Below are positions 1 to 7,869 of a stretch of DNA of 62,800 nucleotides, one piece after another. The notes beneath the pieces are model-generated. The model saw nothing but the letters and a program-made list of their open reading frames with translations, was not told the DNA's origin and made no database searches. The translations under genes were made by a program, and so were the position numbers. The first letter of the stretch is position 1. Each line of letters opens with the position of its first letter. Location of the stretch: assembly GCF_022690765.1 (NCBI RefSeq), contig NZ_JALCZA010000020.1:1-62800 (forward strand). Reading direction: 5' to 3'. Origin of the DNA: Anaeromyxobacter oryzisoli. Lineage in GTDB: Bacteria > Myxococcota > Myxococcia > Myxococcales > Anaeromyxobacteraceae.

Positions 1-84
1 GCGCGTCGTCCGAGGACGTCCGAAGGCGGCCGCAAACGGTCTGATTTTACGGGATCCGACCAGCCACAACCGCCATGGACGAGA

Positions 85-129
85 CTGCAAAACCCGTATT
101 CGGCGGTTCGAATCCGCCCGGTGCCTCCA
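85..129 (+). pseudogene. 3' half of a tRNA-Cys(GCA), att-like scar
   Basis: The segment contains a tRNA 3' half: anticodon loop CTGCAAA (85-91, anticodon GCA), 3' anticodon strand ACCCG (92-96), variable loop, a perfect T-arm GGCGG-TTCGAAT-CCGCC (102-118), acceptor strand CGGTGCC (119-125), discriminator T126 (U73 is the identity base of tRNA-Cys) and an encoded CCA (127-129). Nothing upstream of 85 matches: the 5' anticodon strand (CGAGA) does not pair with ACCCG, and no GGCACCG acceptor strand is present. Homology that begins exactly at the anticodon loop and runs to CCA is what tyrosine-integrase insertion into a tRNA gene leaves behind. With this orientation the integrated element would lie to the left, outside the window. 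Confidence 0.75.
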
Positions 130-240
130 AAATCCCCAAAACCTTGTGTTATCTGGGGCCCTCTTCCGAATCTGGAAGGGGGCTTCCGTCATTACTGGCC
201 TATCATCGACCCCCAGCCTCGGAGGGATCGGCCGGCACGC

Positions 241-1146
241 TCATCGTACGGGGCTCCAGGCCCAGGTTTCGGGGTTCCAGCGGGCGTCCACCTCGGCGCC
301 CAGCACCGGGTCGAGGAACGCGCGGGCCGCCGCGGCGACGTCGGCGAGGGTGTGCCAGGGGAGCTCGTCCTCGACGGCGATGCGGGCGTATTTCGGGATC
401 CACTCCTCCGGCGGATCCGGGACGGACCGCGGGACCGGGTGGGTATTTCTGAACGTGAAGGTCTGGTCGAGCGCAGCGCGGAGGCGGCGCGCCTCCCGGG
501 TGCCGGTCAGGCCGAGCAGCGCCAGGTCCGGGAGATCCTTTACCCGCGAGTTCGGCGTCGGCCGCGGCATCGTGTAGGCGTGGAGCTTCTCGGCGATGTG
601 CGACTCGACCGGGTAGACGCGCAGCTCGGGTGCGGTGATCCCGGCGAACTCGAGGAGGTCGTCACCACGCATGATCTCCGGCTCGCCGAGGATGGGATCG
701 CCCATGCCCACGTCTACGCCGAAGGGATCGCCGAAGCGCTTGCCGGCGATGCGGCACTCGGCGCGAAATCGCTGGCCGTCGTACCGCGCCGCGTCCCCCG
801 TGATGCCCGGATGCTCCGGATCGAGCGCGATCTCGAACGACATGAAGTCGCCCAGGTCCAGCCGGCCTGCCTCCTGGAGACGGAGCAGCAGGTCTTCCGG
901 CGACCCGACGATTCGAAGATCGACGTCCTTGGTCGTCCGCGCGCGCTCGAGCCGCAGCTCGAGCACGAGCCCGCCCTTCAGCGTGACGGCGTTCCCCAGG
1001 ACGCGCACGACGCGCGCGAGATACCGATCGAACACGAGGAGCTGCCGGCGCCGCGAGATGCCGATCGCCGGCTCCGCCGCATTCCGGAGGCGCTGGTCCA
1101 GAGCGGCCTTGAAAGCGGCCGGCGTGGAATAGATGCGCGGCTTCAT
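241..1146 (-). CDS. AbiEii-type nucleotidyltransferase toxin (type IV TA)
   Basis: Predicted 301-residue nucleotidyltransferase of the AbiEii/AbiGii family, the toxin of type IV toxin-antitoxin and abortive-infection systems. The segment LKGG followed about 15 residues later by R-TTKDVDL matches the family fold (GG, then the Asp-x-Asp metal/nucleotide motif). ATG at 1146 is chosen because it overlaps the upstream antitoxin stop by 4 bp (ATGA), the standard order in AbiE loci. In characterised AbiE systems the toxin binds GTP and blocks growth when the antitoxin is lost or after phage infection. That role is family knowledge; only the fold motifs and gene order are visible here. It sits beside the tRNA scar and a transposase remnant, so it is probably horizontally acquired. 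Confidence 0.85.
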   Translation of the reverse strand: MKPRIYSTPAAFKAALDQRLRNAAEPAIGISRRRQLLVFDRYLARVVRVLGNAVTLKGGLVLELRLERARTTKDVDLRIVGSPEDLLLRLQEAGRLDLGDFMSFEIALDPEHPGITGDAARYDGQRFRAECRIAGKRFGDPFGVDVGMGDPILGEPEIMRGDDLLEFAGITAPELRVYPVESHIAEKLHAYTMPRPTPNSRVKDLPDLALLGLTGTREARRLRAALDQTFTFRNTHPVPRSVPDPPEEWIPKYARIAVEDELPWHTLADVAAAARAFLDPVLGAEVDARWNPETWAWSPVR

Positions 1147-1718
1147 CCGGGCACCCCGAAGACGCCCGCGGCGCGCGAGATCTCGTCGAGCCGCGCGGGC
1201 GCGAGCAGTCCGCGCGACCTCGCCTGGCGGAACGCCTGGGCGAGCAGGTCGGGCGAGAGATGGGCCTGGGCGCAGTCGAGGAGGGTGCGGCCCGGCTCGG
1301 TCACCGGCACGGGCCCGACCCACGCCCGCTCCTCGGGATGGATGGTGCCGTGGTGCAGGACCACCCCGCGTGGGACCGCCAGGCGCCGGCGCTTCCAGTC
1401 GGCGGGAACGGTGAGGTGAACGCGCTTCGGGAGGACGTCCGAGAGGCCGTGCAGCGAGAGCGCCGTCTCGTGCGAGAACACGCCTTTTTCCTTGGACCAG
1501 AGCCACAGCTCGGACAGCTCCTCGTGCTCGCCCGGGGGATAGTGGACGATGCGGTAGATGCCGCGCCGGACCCGCCTCACCCGACCGGATTCCAAGTAGC
1601 GGCGGAGGAGCTGCCGGTAGTAACCGGCCGCCGCCGCCTGGGACGCCGTGAACAGGCCTTCCTGGCCAGATGCCACCTCGAAGAGCTCGTCCCAGCTCGG
1701 TTTCTTCGTCTGCCCCAT
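1143..1718 (-). CDS. AbiEi-type winged-helix antitoxin
   Basis: 191-residue protein of the AbiEi antitoxin family. The N-terminal region (about residues 8-60) has the winged-helix pattern GLFTASQAAAAGYYRQLLRR then RVRRGIYRI, typical of the AbiEi/DUF4095 DNA-binding domain. The rest (HYPP, SHETALSLHGLSD, LHHG, RTLLDC) matches the C-terminal antitoxin domain. Known AbiEi proteins neutralise AbiEii and repress their own operon by binding inverted repeats at the promoter. It overlaps the toxin start by 4 bp. Start at ATG 1718; no good Shine-Dalgarno is seen. It is shorter than the roughly 275-residue streptococcal AbiEi, as many proteobacterial versions are. Confidence 0.85.
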   Translation of the reverse strand: MGQTKKPSWDELFEVASGQEGLFTASQAAAAGYYRQLLRRYLESGRVRRVRRGIYRIVHYPPGEHEELSELWLWSKEKGVFSHETALSLHGLSDVLPKRVHLTVPADWKRRRLAVPRGVVLHHGTIHPEERAWVGPVPVTEPGRTLLDCAQAHLSPDLLAQAFRQARSRGLLAPARLDEISRAAGVFGVPG

Positions 1719-1729
1719 CGCGCACGAAT

Positions 1730-1757
1730 GTAAACGTTACGTTGTCTTTTCTGCAAG
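1730..1757 (-). promoter_or_regulatory. Probable abiE promoter with overlapping operator
   Basis: Reading leftwards, TTGCAG (1752-1757) is followed after 17 bases by a weak -10 TTACAT or TACATT. The perfect inverted repeat AACGT-T-ACGTT (1733-1743) lies in the spacer and reaches the -10. The site ends 15 bases before the abiEi ATG and sits in an AT-rich island. An autoregulatory AbiEi operator is expected at exactly this position from studied systems. The half-sites are seen directly; binding is inferred. Confidence 0.45.
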
Positions 1758-1801
1758 CGCCGCGGCCGGGCTCCGGGTCATGCTTCTGGAACTTCGCCGG
1801 C

Positions 1802-1960
1802 GGAAGTGGCAATCACCTCCTCGCCCGGACGCTCGAGGGGATCCTCGGCGAGAAGGTGTCCAGCTCGAATGTGTCGGTCGGGTTCCGGGAAGGGGCCGCG
1901 AAGAGCGAGATCGCGATCCGGCAGGCCCTGGCTCGCCTCGCCTCCGAGGGGCAGGCCGGA
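1802..1960 (+). pseudogene. Possible fragment of a winged-helix gene
   Basis: A stretch of about 50 codons reads like real protein, including LARTLEGILGEKV, VGFREGAAKSEIAIR and QALARLASEG, the last resembling the recognition region of small winged-helix antitoxins. It has no convincing start and runs out into the transposase remnant on the other strand. It may be the stump of a gene truncated by the insertion sequence. No clear family match can be claimed. Confidence 0.25.
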
Positions 1961-1978
1961 CGCGCGGGACGCGATCGC

Positions 1979-2437
1979 CTACGCCGCCGGCCTCGAGAAC
2001 GTCCGCCTCTCGAGGATGTACTTCCCGTTTCCGAGCGCGAGCTTGCGGTGGTTCTCCTCGGAGTTCATTCCGGCGTCGCCCACGAACATGCAGCGTCCGA
2101 GGCGCCAGTCGCGCAGGTCCTCTTTCACCTTCTCCACCGTGGTCACGTCGGCCGTGTCGCCGGAGAAGACCCACGAGCGTACTGGCAGGCCCTCGCGCGT
2201 CACGGCGAGGCCGACCACGATCTGCGGCGCATCCTCGCGTCCGTTCTTCGAGTAGCCACGCTTGCGCAGCGGCCCGTACTCACGGTCATCGCGCTTCCGC
2301 GCGATCTCGTCCTCCTCGTCCACCTCGAAGTGCAGCGAGGTGGTGTCGTAGAAGATGAGGTCCACGGGTGAAGGCCCAAGCCTCGCTTCCAGCCGAGGAC
2401 TCCGCCCTCGTGAATGTCCGCTAAATAAGACAGTCAT
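1979..2437 (-). pseudogene. IS1634-family transposase fragment
   Basis: About 150 codons of a DDE transposase of the IS1634 group (IS4 superfamily). LIFYDTTSLHFE carries the first catalytic Asp and the DTTS signature, VVGLAVTREGLPVRSWVFSG and DTADVTTVEKV follow, and FVGDAGMNSEENH carries the second Asp. Full IS1634 transposases are about 500-600 residues, so both the N-terminal region and the segment with the catalytic Glu are missing. No terminal inverted repeats are recognisable. It is a dead remnant separating the AbiE pair from the ABC operon. Confidence 0.75.
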
Positions 2438-2515
2438 CCGTTATCCGCTTGATCGGAGAAACATCCGTGAACTAGGATGCTCGCCGTGGCCGCACCCGCG
2501 GCTTCGGAAGGCACC

Positions 2516-3364
2516 ATGTCTGTCGCGCTTCGGACGCTGGACACCCGTACGACGGCACCTCCCCACGAGCCGGCCTCGACTGCACGGCCGGAGAGCGCCG
2601 TCTCCTTCGCGGGGGTCACGAAACGTTTTCGCATCGCTGGCGGCGGCCCGGTGGTCGCCCTCGAGGAGGTGTCACTCGAGGTTCGTCCGCATGAGTTCGT
2701 CTGCCTCCTAGGGCCGTCGGGTTGCGGGAAGTCGACGCTCCTGAGGATGGTCGCCGGGCTGGAGCGCCCCTGCGCGGGTCAGGTCACGGTGGGGGGCGTC
2801 GCCGTCTCCGGGCCGCACTCCAGCCGCGCGATGGTGTTCCAGGATCACGCGCTCTTCCCCTGGCTCGACGTCGCCCGGAACGTCGCGTTCGGGCTCGAGA
2901 TGAATGGTACGCCTGGGCCGGAGATCCGGCGGCGGGTGGCTCACTTCATCCACCTCACCGGGCTCGGAGGCTTCGAGCGCGCCTACCCGCACCAGCTCTC
3001 GGGAGGGATGAAGCAGCGGGTAGGGATCGCGCGGGTCCTCGCGCTCGCACCCGAGGTGCTGCTCATGGACGAGCCCTTCGGCGCCCTCGACGCGTTCACG
3101 CGGATGGAGCTCCAGGGCGAGCTGGTCTCGCTATGGCAACGGGAGCCCTTCACGACGCTTTTCGTCACGCACGACGTGGACGAGGCCGTGTTCCTCGCGG
3201 ACCGGGTGGTCGTGATGAGCCGTCGGCCCGGCCGAGCGAAGGCCGTCCTGTCCGTCAACCTCCCGCGGCCGCGCCGGCGCACGGACCCGGCCTTCGCCGC
3301 GCTGCGCACGCGCGTGCTCGCGCAGTTCGACGCGGCCCCGGCCCTCGAGGACTGGTCGATCTGA
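2516..3364 (+). CDS. ABC importer ATPase, NitT/TauT (SsuB-like) class
   Basis: 282-residue ATP-binding subunit of a nitrate/sulfonate/taurine-type importer. Walker A is GPSGCGKST (residues 66-74), the Q-loop FQDHALFPWL, the signature LSGGMKQR, Walker B LLMDEPFGALD, then the switch His in FVTHDVDEA. The start at ATG 2516 is preferred over ATG 2477 because GGAAGG lies just upstream. The ATPase heads a seven-gene run in which every junction overlaps or abuts (stop 3362-3364, next ATG at 3364). It couples ATP hydrolysis at the inner membrane to uptake through the permease at 5915. NitT/TauT transporters take up sulfonates, pyrimidines, aromatic or small organic acids; the neighbouring enzymes suggest an organic acid. 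Confidence 0.92.
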   Translation: MSVALRTLDTRTTAPPHEPASTARPESAVSFAGVTKRFRIAGGGPVVALEEVSLEVRPHEFVCLLGPSGCGKSTLLRMVAGLERPCAGQVTVGGVAVSGPHSSRAMVFQDHALFPWLDVARNVAFGLEMNGTPGPEIRRRVAHFIHLTGLGGFERAYPHQLSGGMKQRVGIARVLALAPEVLLMDEPFGALDAFTRMELQGELVSLWQREPFTTLFVTHDVDEAVFLADRVVVMSRRPGRAKAVLSVNLPRPRRRTDPAFAALRTRVLAQFDAAPALEDWSI

Positions 3365-4920
3365 TGGGCGCCCGGACCACCACCCTTGGCGCGCTCCTCG
3401 CGGAGGCGGCGGAGCAGCGCCCCGACCTCGCGTTCCTGACCTCGCCGGACGCGGGTGTGCTCACGCTCGCCCGGGTCCACGCGGCGGCGAGGTCGGTCGC
3501 GGACGCCCTCCGGCGCGCAGGGGCCCGCCGCGGCGATCGGGTCGCCGTCGCCCTCGGGAACGGACCGAATCTCGTCGTCACGCTCTTCGGGGCCAGTGTC
3601 GCCGGGATCGTGGCGGTCCCGTGCGATCCCCGGCTGACCACCGAGGAGACCGAACGCGTCATGGAAGCGGCGGACGCGGCTCTCCTCGTCTCGGAGCGCC
3701 ATCACCCCCTCGCCGTCTCGGGCAGCGCGATTGTCCGTCCGCTGGGCGGGCCGGACGTCGAGCCGAGTGGCCCGCTCGTCACGGTTGTCAGGCAGACGGC
3801 GATCGAGGCAAGGGGGGCTCCGAGCGCAGACCAGGAGCGGCTCGCCGGGCCGGACGACGTGGCCCTCATCCTCTTCACCTCCGGGACCACCGGCCGTCCC
3901 AAGGGCGTCCCGCTCACGCACCGCAACCTGCTTGCGGACGCCCGCGCTGTCGCGGAGGCCCACGCGCTGACGCCGCGGGACGTCGCGCTCTGCGTGCTCC
4001 CGGCGTTTCACATCAACGGCCTGGTCGTGACGGTCCTGGCGCCACTGGTCAGCGGCGGTCGCGTGGTGATGCCCCGTCGCTTCGACGCCGAGCGCTTCTG
4101 GGGCTGGGCCACCACCCACTGCGCCACGTGGTTCAGCGCCGTGCCGACGATCCTGTCGCTGCTCCTCTCGCGGCCGGCGCCTCCGCGTGCGGCGGCCTCG
4201 CTCCGGTTCGCCCGCTCGGCGTCTGCGCCGCTCCCGGTCGCGGTGCTCGAGGCCTTCGAGGAGCGCTTCGGGATCCCGGTCATCGAATCGCTGGGCATGA
4301 GCGAGGCGGGCGGACAGGTGACCTCGAACCCGCTCCCTCCCGCTCGCCGGAAGCCCGGCTCGGTCGGGATCGCGTTCGGGAACGAGCTCCGCGTAGTGGA
4401 CGCGAGCGGGGCGCCGGTCGCCCTCGGCGAAGTGGGGGAGGTCGCGATCCGCGGCGAAAACGTCTTCGGCGGCTACCTCGGCCGTTCGGCGGGCGATCCG
4501 GACGGGCCGCGCGACGGCTGGTTTCGATCCGGGGACCTCGGCCGGCTCGACGCCGACGGCTATCTCTACCTCACGGGCCGCAAGAGCGAGCTCATCAACC
4601 GCGCCGGCGAGAAGATCGCTCCGCGCGAGGTGGAGGAGGTACTCCACCGGGCGGCGGGCGTCGAGGTCGCCTGTGTCGTCGGAGTGCCGGATGCGCTCTA
4701 CGGCGAGGCGGTGGCGGCGTTCGTGAAGCTCAGGCCTGGAGCGACGACGACGGAACCCGCACTCGCCGCGCACTGCCGAGAGCACCTCGCCCGGTTCAAG
4801 ATGCCGAGCCGGATCGTCCTAGTCGACGACTTTCCGCGCGGCCCGAACGGCAAGCTGCAGCGTCGGGGTCTCGTGGACGTCTACCGCAGCATCACCCGCA
4901 ACGAAGGGGCCCCCCCGTGA
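3364..4920 (+). CDS. Acyl-CoA ligase, oxalyl-CoA synthetase-like
   Basis: 518-residue ANL-superfamily adenylate-forming CoA ligase. The AMP-binding P-loop FTSGTTGRPKG is at residues 171-181, the A5-type motif is SLGMSEAGGQVTSNPLPP, the hinge region reads DGWFRSGDLGRLDADG, and the C-terminal catalytic Lys is in PRGPNGKLQRR. The A5-region motif followed by R-KPGSVG is close to oxalate-CoA ligases (plant AAE3, yeast Pcs60), which suggests a small polar or dicarboxylic acid rather than a long fatty acid. It is placed between an importer ATPase and its binding protein, so it probably activates the imported acid. Substrate identity is inference. Start ATG 3364 overlaps the preceding TGA. Confidence 0.85.
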   Translation: MGARTTTLGALLAEAAEQRPDLAFLTSPDAGVLTLARVHAAARSVADALRRAGARRGDRVAVALGNGPNLVVTLFGASVAGIVAVPCDPRLTTEETERVMEAADAALLVSERHHPLAVSGSAIVRPLGGPDVEPSGPLVTVVRQTAIEARGAPSADQERLAGPDDVALILFTSGTTGRPKGVPLTHRNLLADARAVAEAHALTPRDVALCVLPAFHINGLVVTVLAPLVSGGRVVMPRRFDAERFWGWATTHCATWFSAVPTILSLLLSRPAPPRAAASLRFARSASAPLPVAVLEAFEERFGIPVIESLGMSEAGGQVTSNPLPPARRKPGSVGIAFGNELRVVDASGAPVALGEVGEVAIRGENVFGGYLGRSAGDPDGPRDGWFRSGDLGRLDADGYLYLTGRKSELINRAGEKIAPREVEEVLHRAAGVEVACVVGVPDALYGEAVAAFVKLRPGATTTEPALAAHCREHLARFKMPSRIVLVDDFPRGPNGKLQRRGLVDVYRSITRNEGAPP

Positions 4921-5918
4921 TCACCAGACGACTCCTCCTCCTCGCGGCGCTCGCCGCGCTCGTTCCCGCGACCGGCCTCCGCGCCGCCGAGCCCGCGCAG
5001 GTCGTCATCCGCGTGGGCACGAACCGCGCGCTCGGAACCGTGACGCCGTACGTGGGCCGCGCCCGGGGCCTCTTCCAAGCGCGGGGGATCACGCTGGAGT
5101 TGGTGGACTTCCAGGACGGCTCCACTCTGATGGAGGCGTTCGCGGCCGGGCGGCTCGACGTGGCGCTGCAGGGCATCGCCCCCGCGGCGATCTGGCACGG
5201 CAAGGGCGTGCCGCTGAAGGTCGTCGCCGCCGCGAACGGAGGCGGGCACGTGCTGCTCACCCGGGAGGACACGAAGATCGCGGACGTCCGTGGATTGCGG
5301 GGGAAGAAGGTCGGGACGCCGAAACCCGGCACGGTCGTCGACACGCTCTTCCGCGCTCACATCGCGAAGGAGCTGGCGAAACTCGATCCCGAAAGGGACC
5401 TCACCATCGTGCCGGGGTTGGCGCCCGCGGACATGCCCGCCGCGCTCTTCATCGCGCGTGAGGTGGACGCCGTCATCATGTGGGAGCCCTTCGCGTCGCA
5501 GGCCCAGGCCAGGTTCCCCGCCGCGCGGGTGCTCTTCGACGCGGCCGCGGCGTGGCGCAAGGAGCACCCCACGGGCCCGCTCTATCCCGTGAACGTGGTG
5601 GTCGCGCGGCAGGACTTCATCGACCATCGTCCGGAGGACCTCCGCCGCTTCCTGTCGGCGTACGAGGAGGCGATCCGATTCATCAACCAGAGGCCGGACG
5701 AGGCGAATGCCGTCATCGCGTCGGAGCTGAAGCTCGACCCGTCCGTCATCGCGGCGGCGCGCAAGCGCATCGACTACGCGTCGGTCGTGGACCCGAAGGC
5801 GGCCCTCCGGACACTCGGGTGGTCGAGGCAGCTCGGCTATCTGAAGGAGCTCCCCACCGAGGGCGCCCTGTTCGACCTGCGCTTCCTGCCGCCCGCGACC
5901 GGAAAGGCGAAGCGATGA
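4917..5918 (+). CDS. NitT/TauT-type periplasmic substrate-binding protein
   Basis: 333-residue solute-binding protein of the SsuA/ThiY/TauA fold. The GTG start at 4917 overlaps the ligase stop (GTGA), with GAAGGGG just upstream. A Sec signal peptide (RRLLLLAALAALVPATGLRAAEP) ends near residue 23. The mature part has the family pattern: VRVGTNRALG, YVGRARGLFQARGITLELV, FQDGSTLMEAFAAGRLDVAL, GKKVGTPKPGTV and a MWEPFASQA hinge. It captures the ligand in the periplasm and delivers it to the permease encoded next (4-bp overlap). The ligand cannot be read from sequence. Confidence 0.9.
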   Translation: MITRRLLLLAALAALVPATGLRAAEPAQVVIRVGTNRALGTVTPYVGRARGLFQARGITLELVDFQDGSTLMEAFAAGRLDVALQGIAPAAIWHGKGVPLKVVAAANGGGHVLLTREDTKIADVRGLRGKKVGTPKPGTVVDTLFRAHIAKELAKLDPERDLTIVPGLAPADMPAALFIAREVDAVIMWEPFASQAQARFPAARVLFDAAAAWRKEHPTGPLYPVNVVVARQDFIDHRPEDLRRFLSAYEEAIRFINQRPDEANAVIASELKLDPSVIAAARKRIDYASVVDPKAALRTLGWSRQLGYLKELPTEGALFDLRFLPPATGKAKR

Positions 5919-6700
5919 GGAAGAGGGACGCGCTCGTCGGCCTCGCGGCGCTCGCCGCGTTCGCGGGCCTGTGGCACCTGGCGTCCACGACCGGGCTGTT
6001 CGGGCGCGTCCCGGCCGCCTATGCCGAGTTGCTGCTCCCCCCGCCCGCGGCGGTCGCTCGGGCGGCGTGGGAGTCGGCGCGAACCGGCGAGCTGTGGGGG
6101 CAGGTGTCGGTGAGCCTGGTGCGGGTCGCGATCGGGTTCGGCATCGCGGTGGCGGTCGGGATCCCGCTCGGCGTCGTCTCGGCGATGTCGCGCGCCGCGA
6201 ACGCCGTCCTCGAGCCGTTCGTGCGCCTGTTCTCCCCGATCCCCGGCGTCGCCTGGGTGCCGCTCGCCATCCTCTGGTTCGGCCTCGGCGACGGCGCGGC
6301 GATCTTCATCATCACCATCGGCTCCGTGTTTCCGGTCATGCTCGCCACCGCCCAGGGGGCGCGGGCCGTGGACGGCCGCCTCGTCGAGGCGGCGCGCACG
6401 CTCGGCGCGCGGACCCCGGCGCTCCTGCGGCGCGTCTACCTGCCGAGCCTCGTTCCGTTCCTCGTCACCGGGTTCAGGCTCGGCCTGGGCTTCGCGTGGC
6501 GGGTGGTCATCGCCGCGGAGATGGTGGGGGTGCCGAAGGGCATCGGCTACATGCTCAACATGGGGCGCTCGACGGGCCGGACCGAGGTGACGCTCCTCAC
6601 GATGGTCATGCTCGGCGCGCTCATGGTCGTGGCGGAGGAGCTCGTCTTCGCCCCGCTCGAGCGCCACACGCGCGCGTGGCGCGCGGTGGAGGCCGCGTGA
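5915..6700 (+). CDS. ABC importer permease, NitT/TauT class
   Basis: 261-residue BPD_transp_1 permease with about six membrane segments. The conserved cytoplasmic EAA loop is visible as VEAARTLGARTPALLRRVYLP followed by SLVPFLVTG, the docking site for the ATPase at 2516. ATG 5915 overlaps the binding-protein stop by 4 bp and the stop overlaps the next GTG, so translation is coupled throughout. Two copies would form the membrane channel. Its C-terminal part (EMVGVPKGIGYMLN) is typical of SsuC/TauC relatives. Confidence 0.92.
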   Translation: MRKRDALVGLAALAAFAGLWHLASTTGLFGRVPAAYAELLLPPPAAVARAAWESARTGELWGQVSVSLVRVAIGFGIAVAVGIPLGVVSAMSRAANAVLEPFVRLFSPIPGVAWVPLAILWFGLGDGAAIFIITIGSVFPVMLATAQGARAVDGRLVEAARTLGARTPALLRRVYLPSLVPFLVTGFRLGLGFAWRVVIAAEMVGVPKGIGYMLNMGRSTGRTEVTLLTMVMLGALMVVAEELVFAPLERHTRAWRAVEAA

Positions 6701-7869
6701 GGCGCGTCTTCGACACGGGAAACGCCGCGATCACCGAGGCGGCGATCGTCGCGGGCTGCCGCGTGTTCGCGGGCTATCCGATCACGCCGGCGACAGAGAT
6801 CGCCGAGAACATGGCGCGGCGGCTGCCGGAGGTCGGGGGCTACTACGTCCAGGCGGAGGACGAGTGCGCGGCGCTACACCTGTGCAACGGCGCCTCCCTC
6901 GGCGGGCTCAAGGCGATGACGGCGACGTCCGGGCCCGGCTTCATCCTCTTCGCGGATCCCTTCGGGTGGGCGGTCTCCGCCGAGATCCCGGTCGTGATCG
7001 TCGACGCGCAGCGCGTCGGGCCGGTGTCGGGCATCACGGGCGCGCCGGGCCAGGGCGAGCTGTACCTGTCCCGCTATCTCGCCCACGGCGGGAACTACGA
7101 GACGATCGTACTCGCTCCCTCGTCGGTCCAGGAGGCCTTCCGGCTCACGGTCCGGGCCTTCGCCCTCGCCGAACGGTTCAGGACCCCTGTGACGCTGCTC
7201 GCGGATCAGATGGTGACGGACGGGTGGGAGGCCCTCGCGATCCCGGAGACGTCCGACGAGCGAGCCGCCATGGGGCTCGAGGTCGTCCCGCGTCGAGCCC
7301 ACCCCGGCCCCGACTTCTACCCGGCCAGCGACGCGATCGACGTGCCGCCGGTCGTGCTCGGGCGCGGAGCGGGCGGCGCCTGCTCCGACTGGACCCCCAC
7401 CGAGCGCGGGCACGACACCGAGGAGGTGGAGGCGCAGCACAAGCACGCGCACCGGCTCATCCACAAGATCCGCCGCCATCGGCACCTCATCGATGAGCAC
7501 GAGGCGTGGGGGCTGGAGGACGACCCGGAGGTCATCCTCGTCTCCTACGGCACGCCTTCGCGGGTCGTGAAGAGCGCGGTGGCCAGGGCTCGCGCGGAGG
7601 GGCTCCGGGTCGGCGGGCTGCGCCTCGTCTCGCTCTGGCCGTTCCCCGATCACCTCTTCGCGCGGCGCGCCCGATACCTCTCGGTCGAGCTCAACTGGGA
7701 CGGCCAGCTCGTCCGCGAAATCCAGCGCGCGATGTCGCCCGGCTCGTCCGCCCACTTCTTCGGGCGCTGCGGGGAGCTGCCGCGCGTCGCGGAGCTCTGC
7801 GAGGCGAGCCGCGCCCTGCTTCGGGGCGAGCGGCTCGCGCGACGGGGCTGGGAACTGGAGGCGTACTGA
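6697..7869 (+). CDS. 2-oxoacid:acceptor oxidoreductase, alpha subunit
   Basis: 390-residue alpha subunit of a thiamine-dependent 2-oxoacid:ferredoxin oxidoreductase (KorA/VorA type). Diagnostic features are the GYPITPATEIAE motif near residues 25-36, the catalytic-domain segment TATSGPGF, and the C-terminal domain VILVSYGTPSRVVKSAV. These enzymes interconvert a 2-oxo acid plus CoA with acyl-CoA plus CO2 using low-potential ferredoxin. The GTG start (6697) overlaps the permease stop (GTGA). Substrate class (aliphatic, aryl or dicarboxylic) cannot be assigned. The linkage to a dedicated importer and CoA ligase is not the usual context for housekeeping KorAB. Confidence 0.9.
   Translation: MRRVFDTGNAAITEAAIVAGCRVFAGYPITPATEIAENMARRLPEVGGYYVQAEDECAALHLCNGASLGGLKAMTATSGPGFILFADPFGWAVSAEIPVVIVDAQRVGPVSGITGAPGQGELYLSRYLAHGGNYETIVLAPSSVQEAFRLTVRAFALAERFRTPVTLLADQMVTDGWEALAIPETSDERAAMGLEVVPRRAHPGPDFYPASDAIDVPPVVLGRGAGGACSDWTPTERGHDTEEVEAQHKHAHRLIHKIRRHRHLIDEHEAWGLEDDPEVILVSYGTPSRVVKSAVARARAEGLRVGGLRLVSLWPFPDHLFARRARYLSVELNWDGQLVREIQRAMSPGSSAHFFGRCGELPRVAELCEASRALLRGERLARRGWELEAY

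Noticed and set aside
3364-4920. Calling the CoA ligase a genuine oxalate-CoA ligase with an oxalate pathway
   Set aside because: No oxalyl-CoA decarboxylase or formyl-CoA transferase is present, and the binding motif similarity alone does not fix the substrate.
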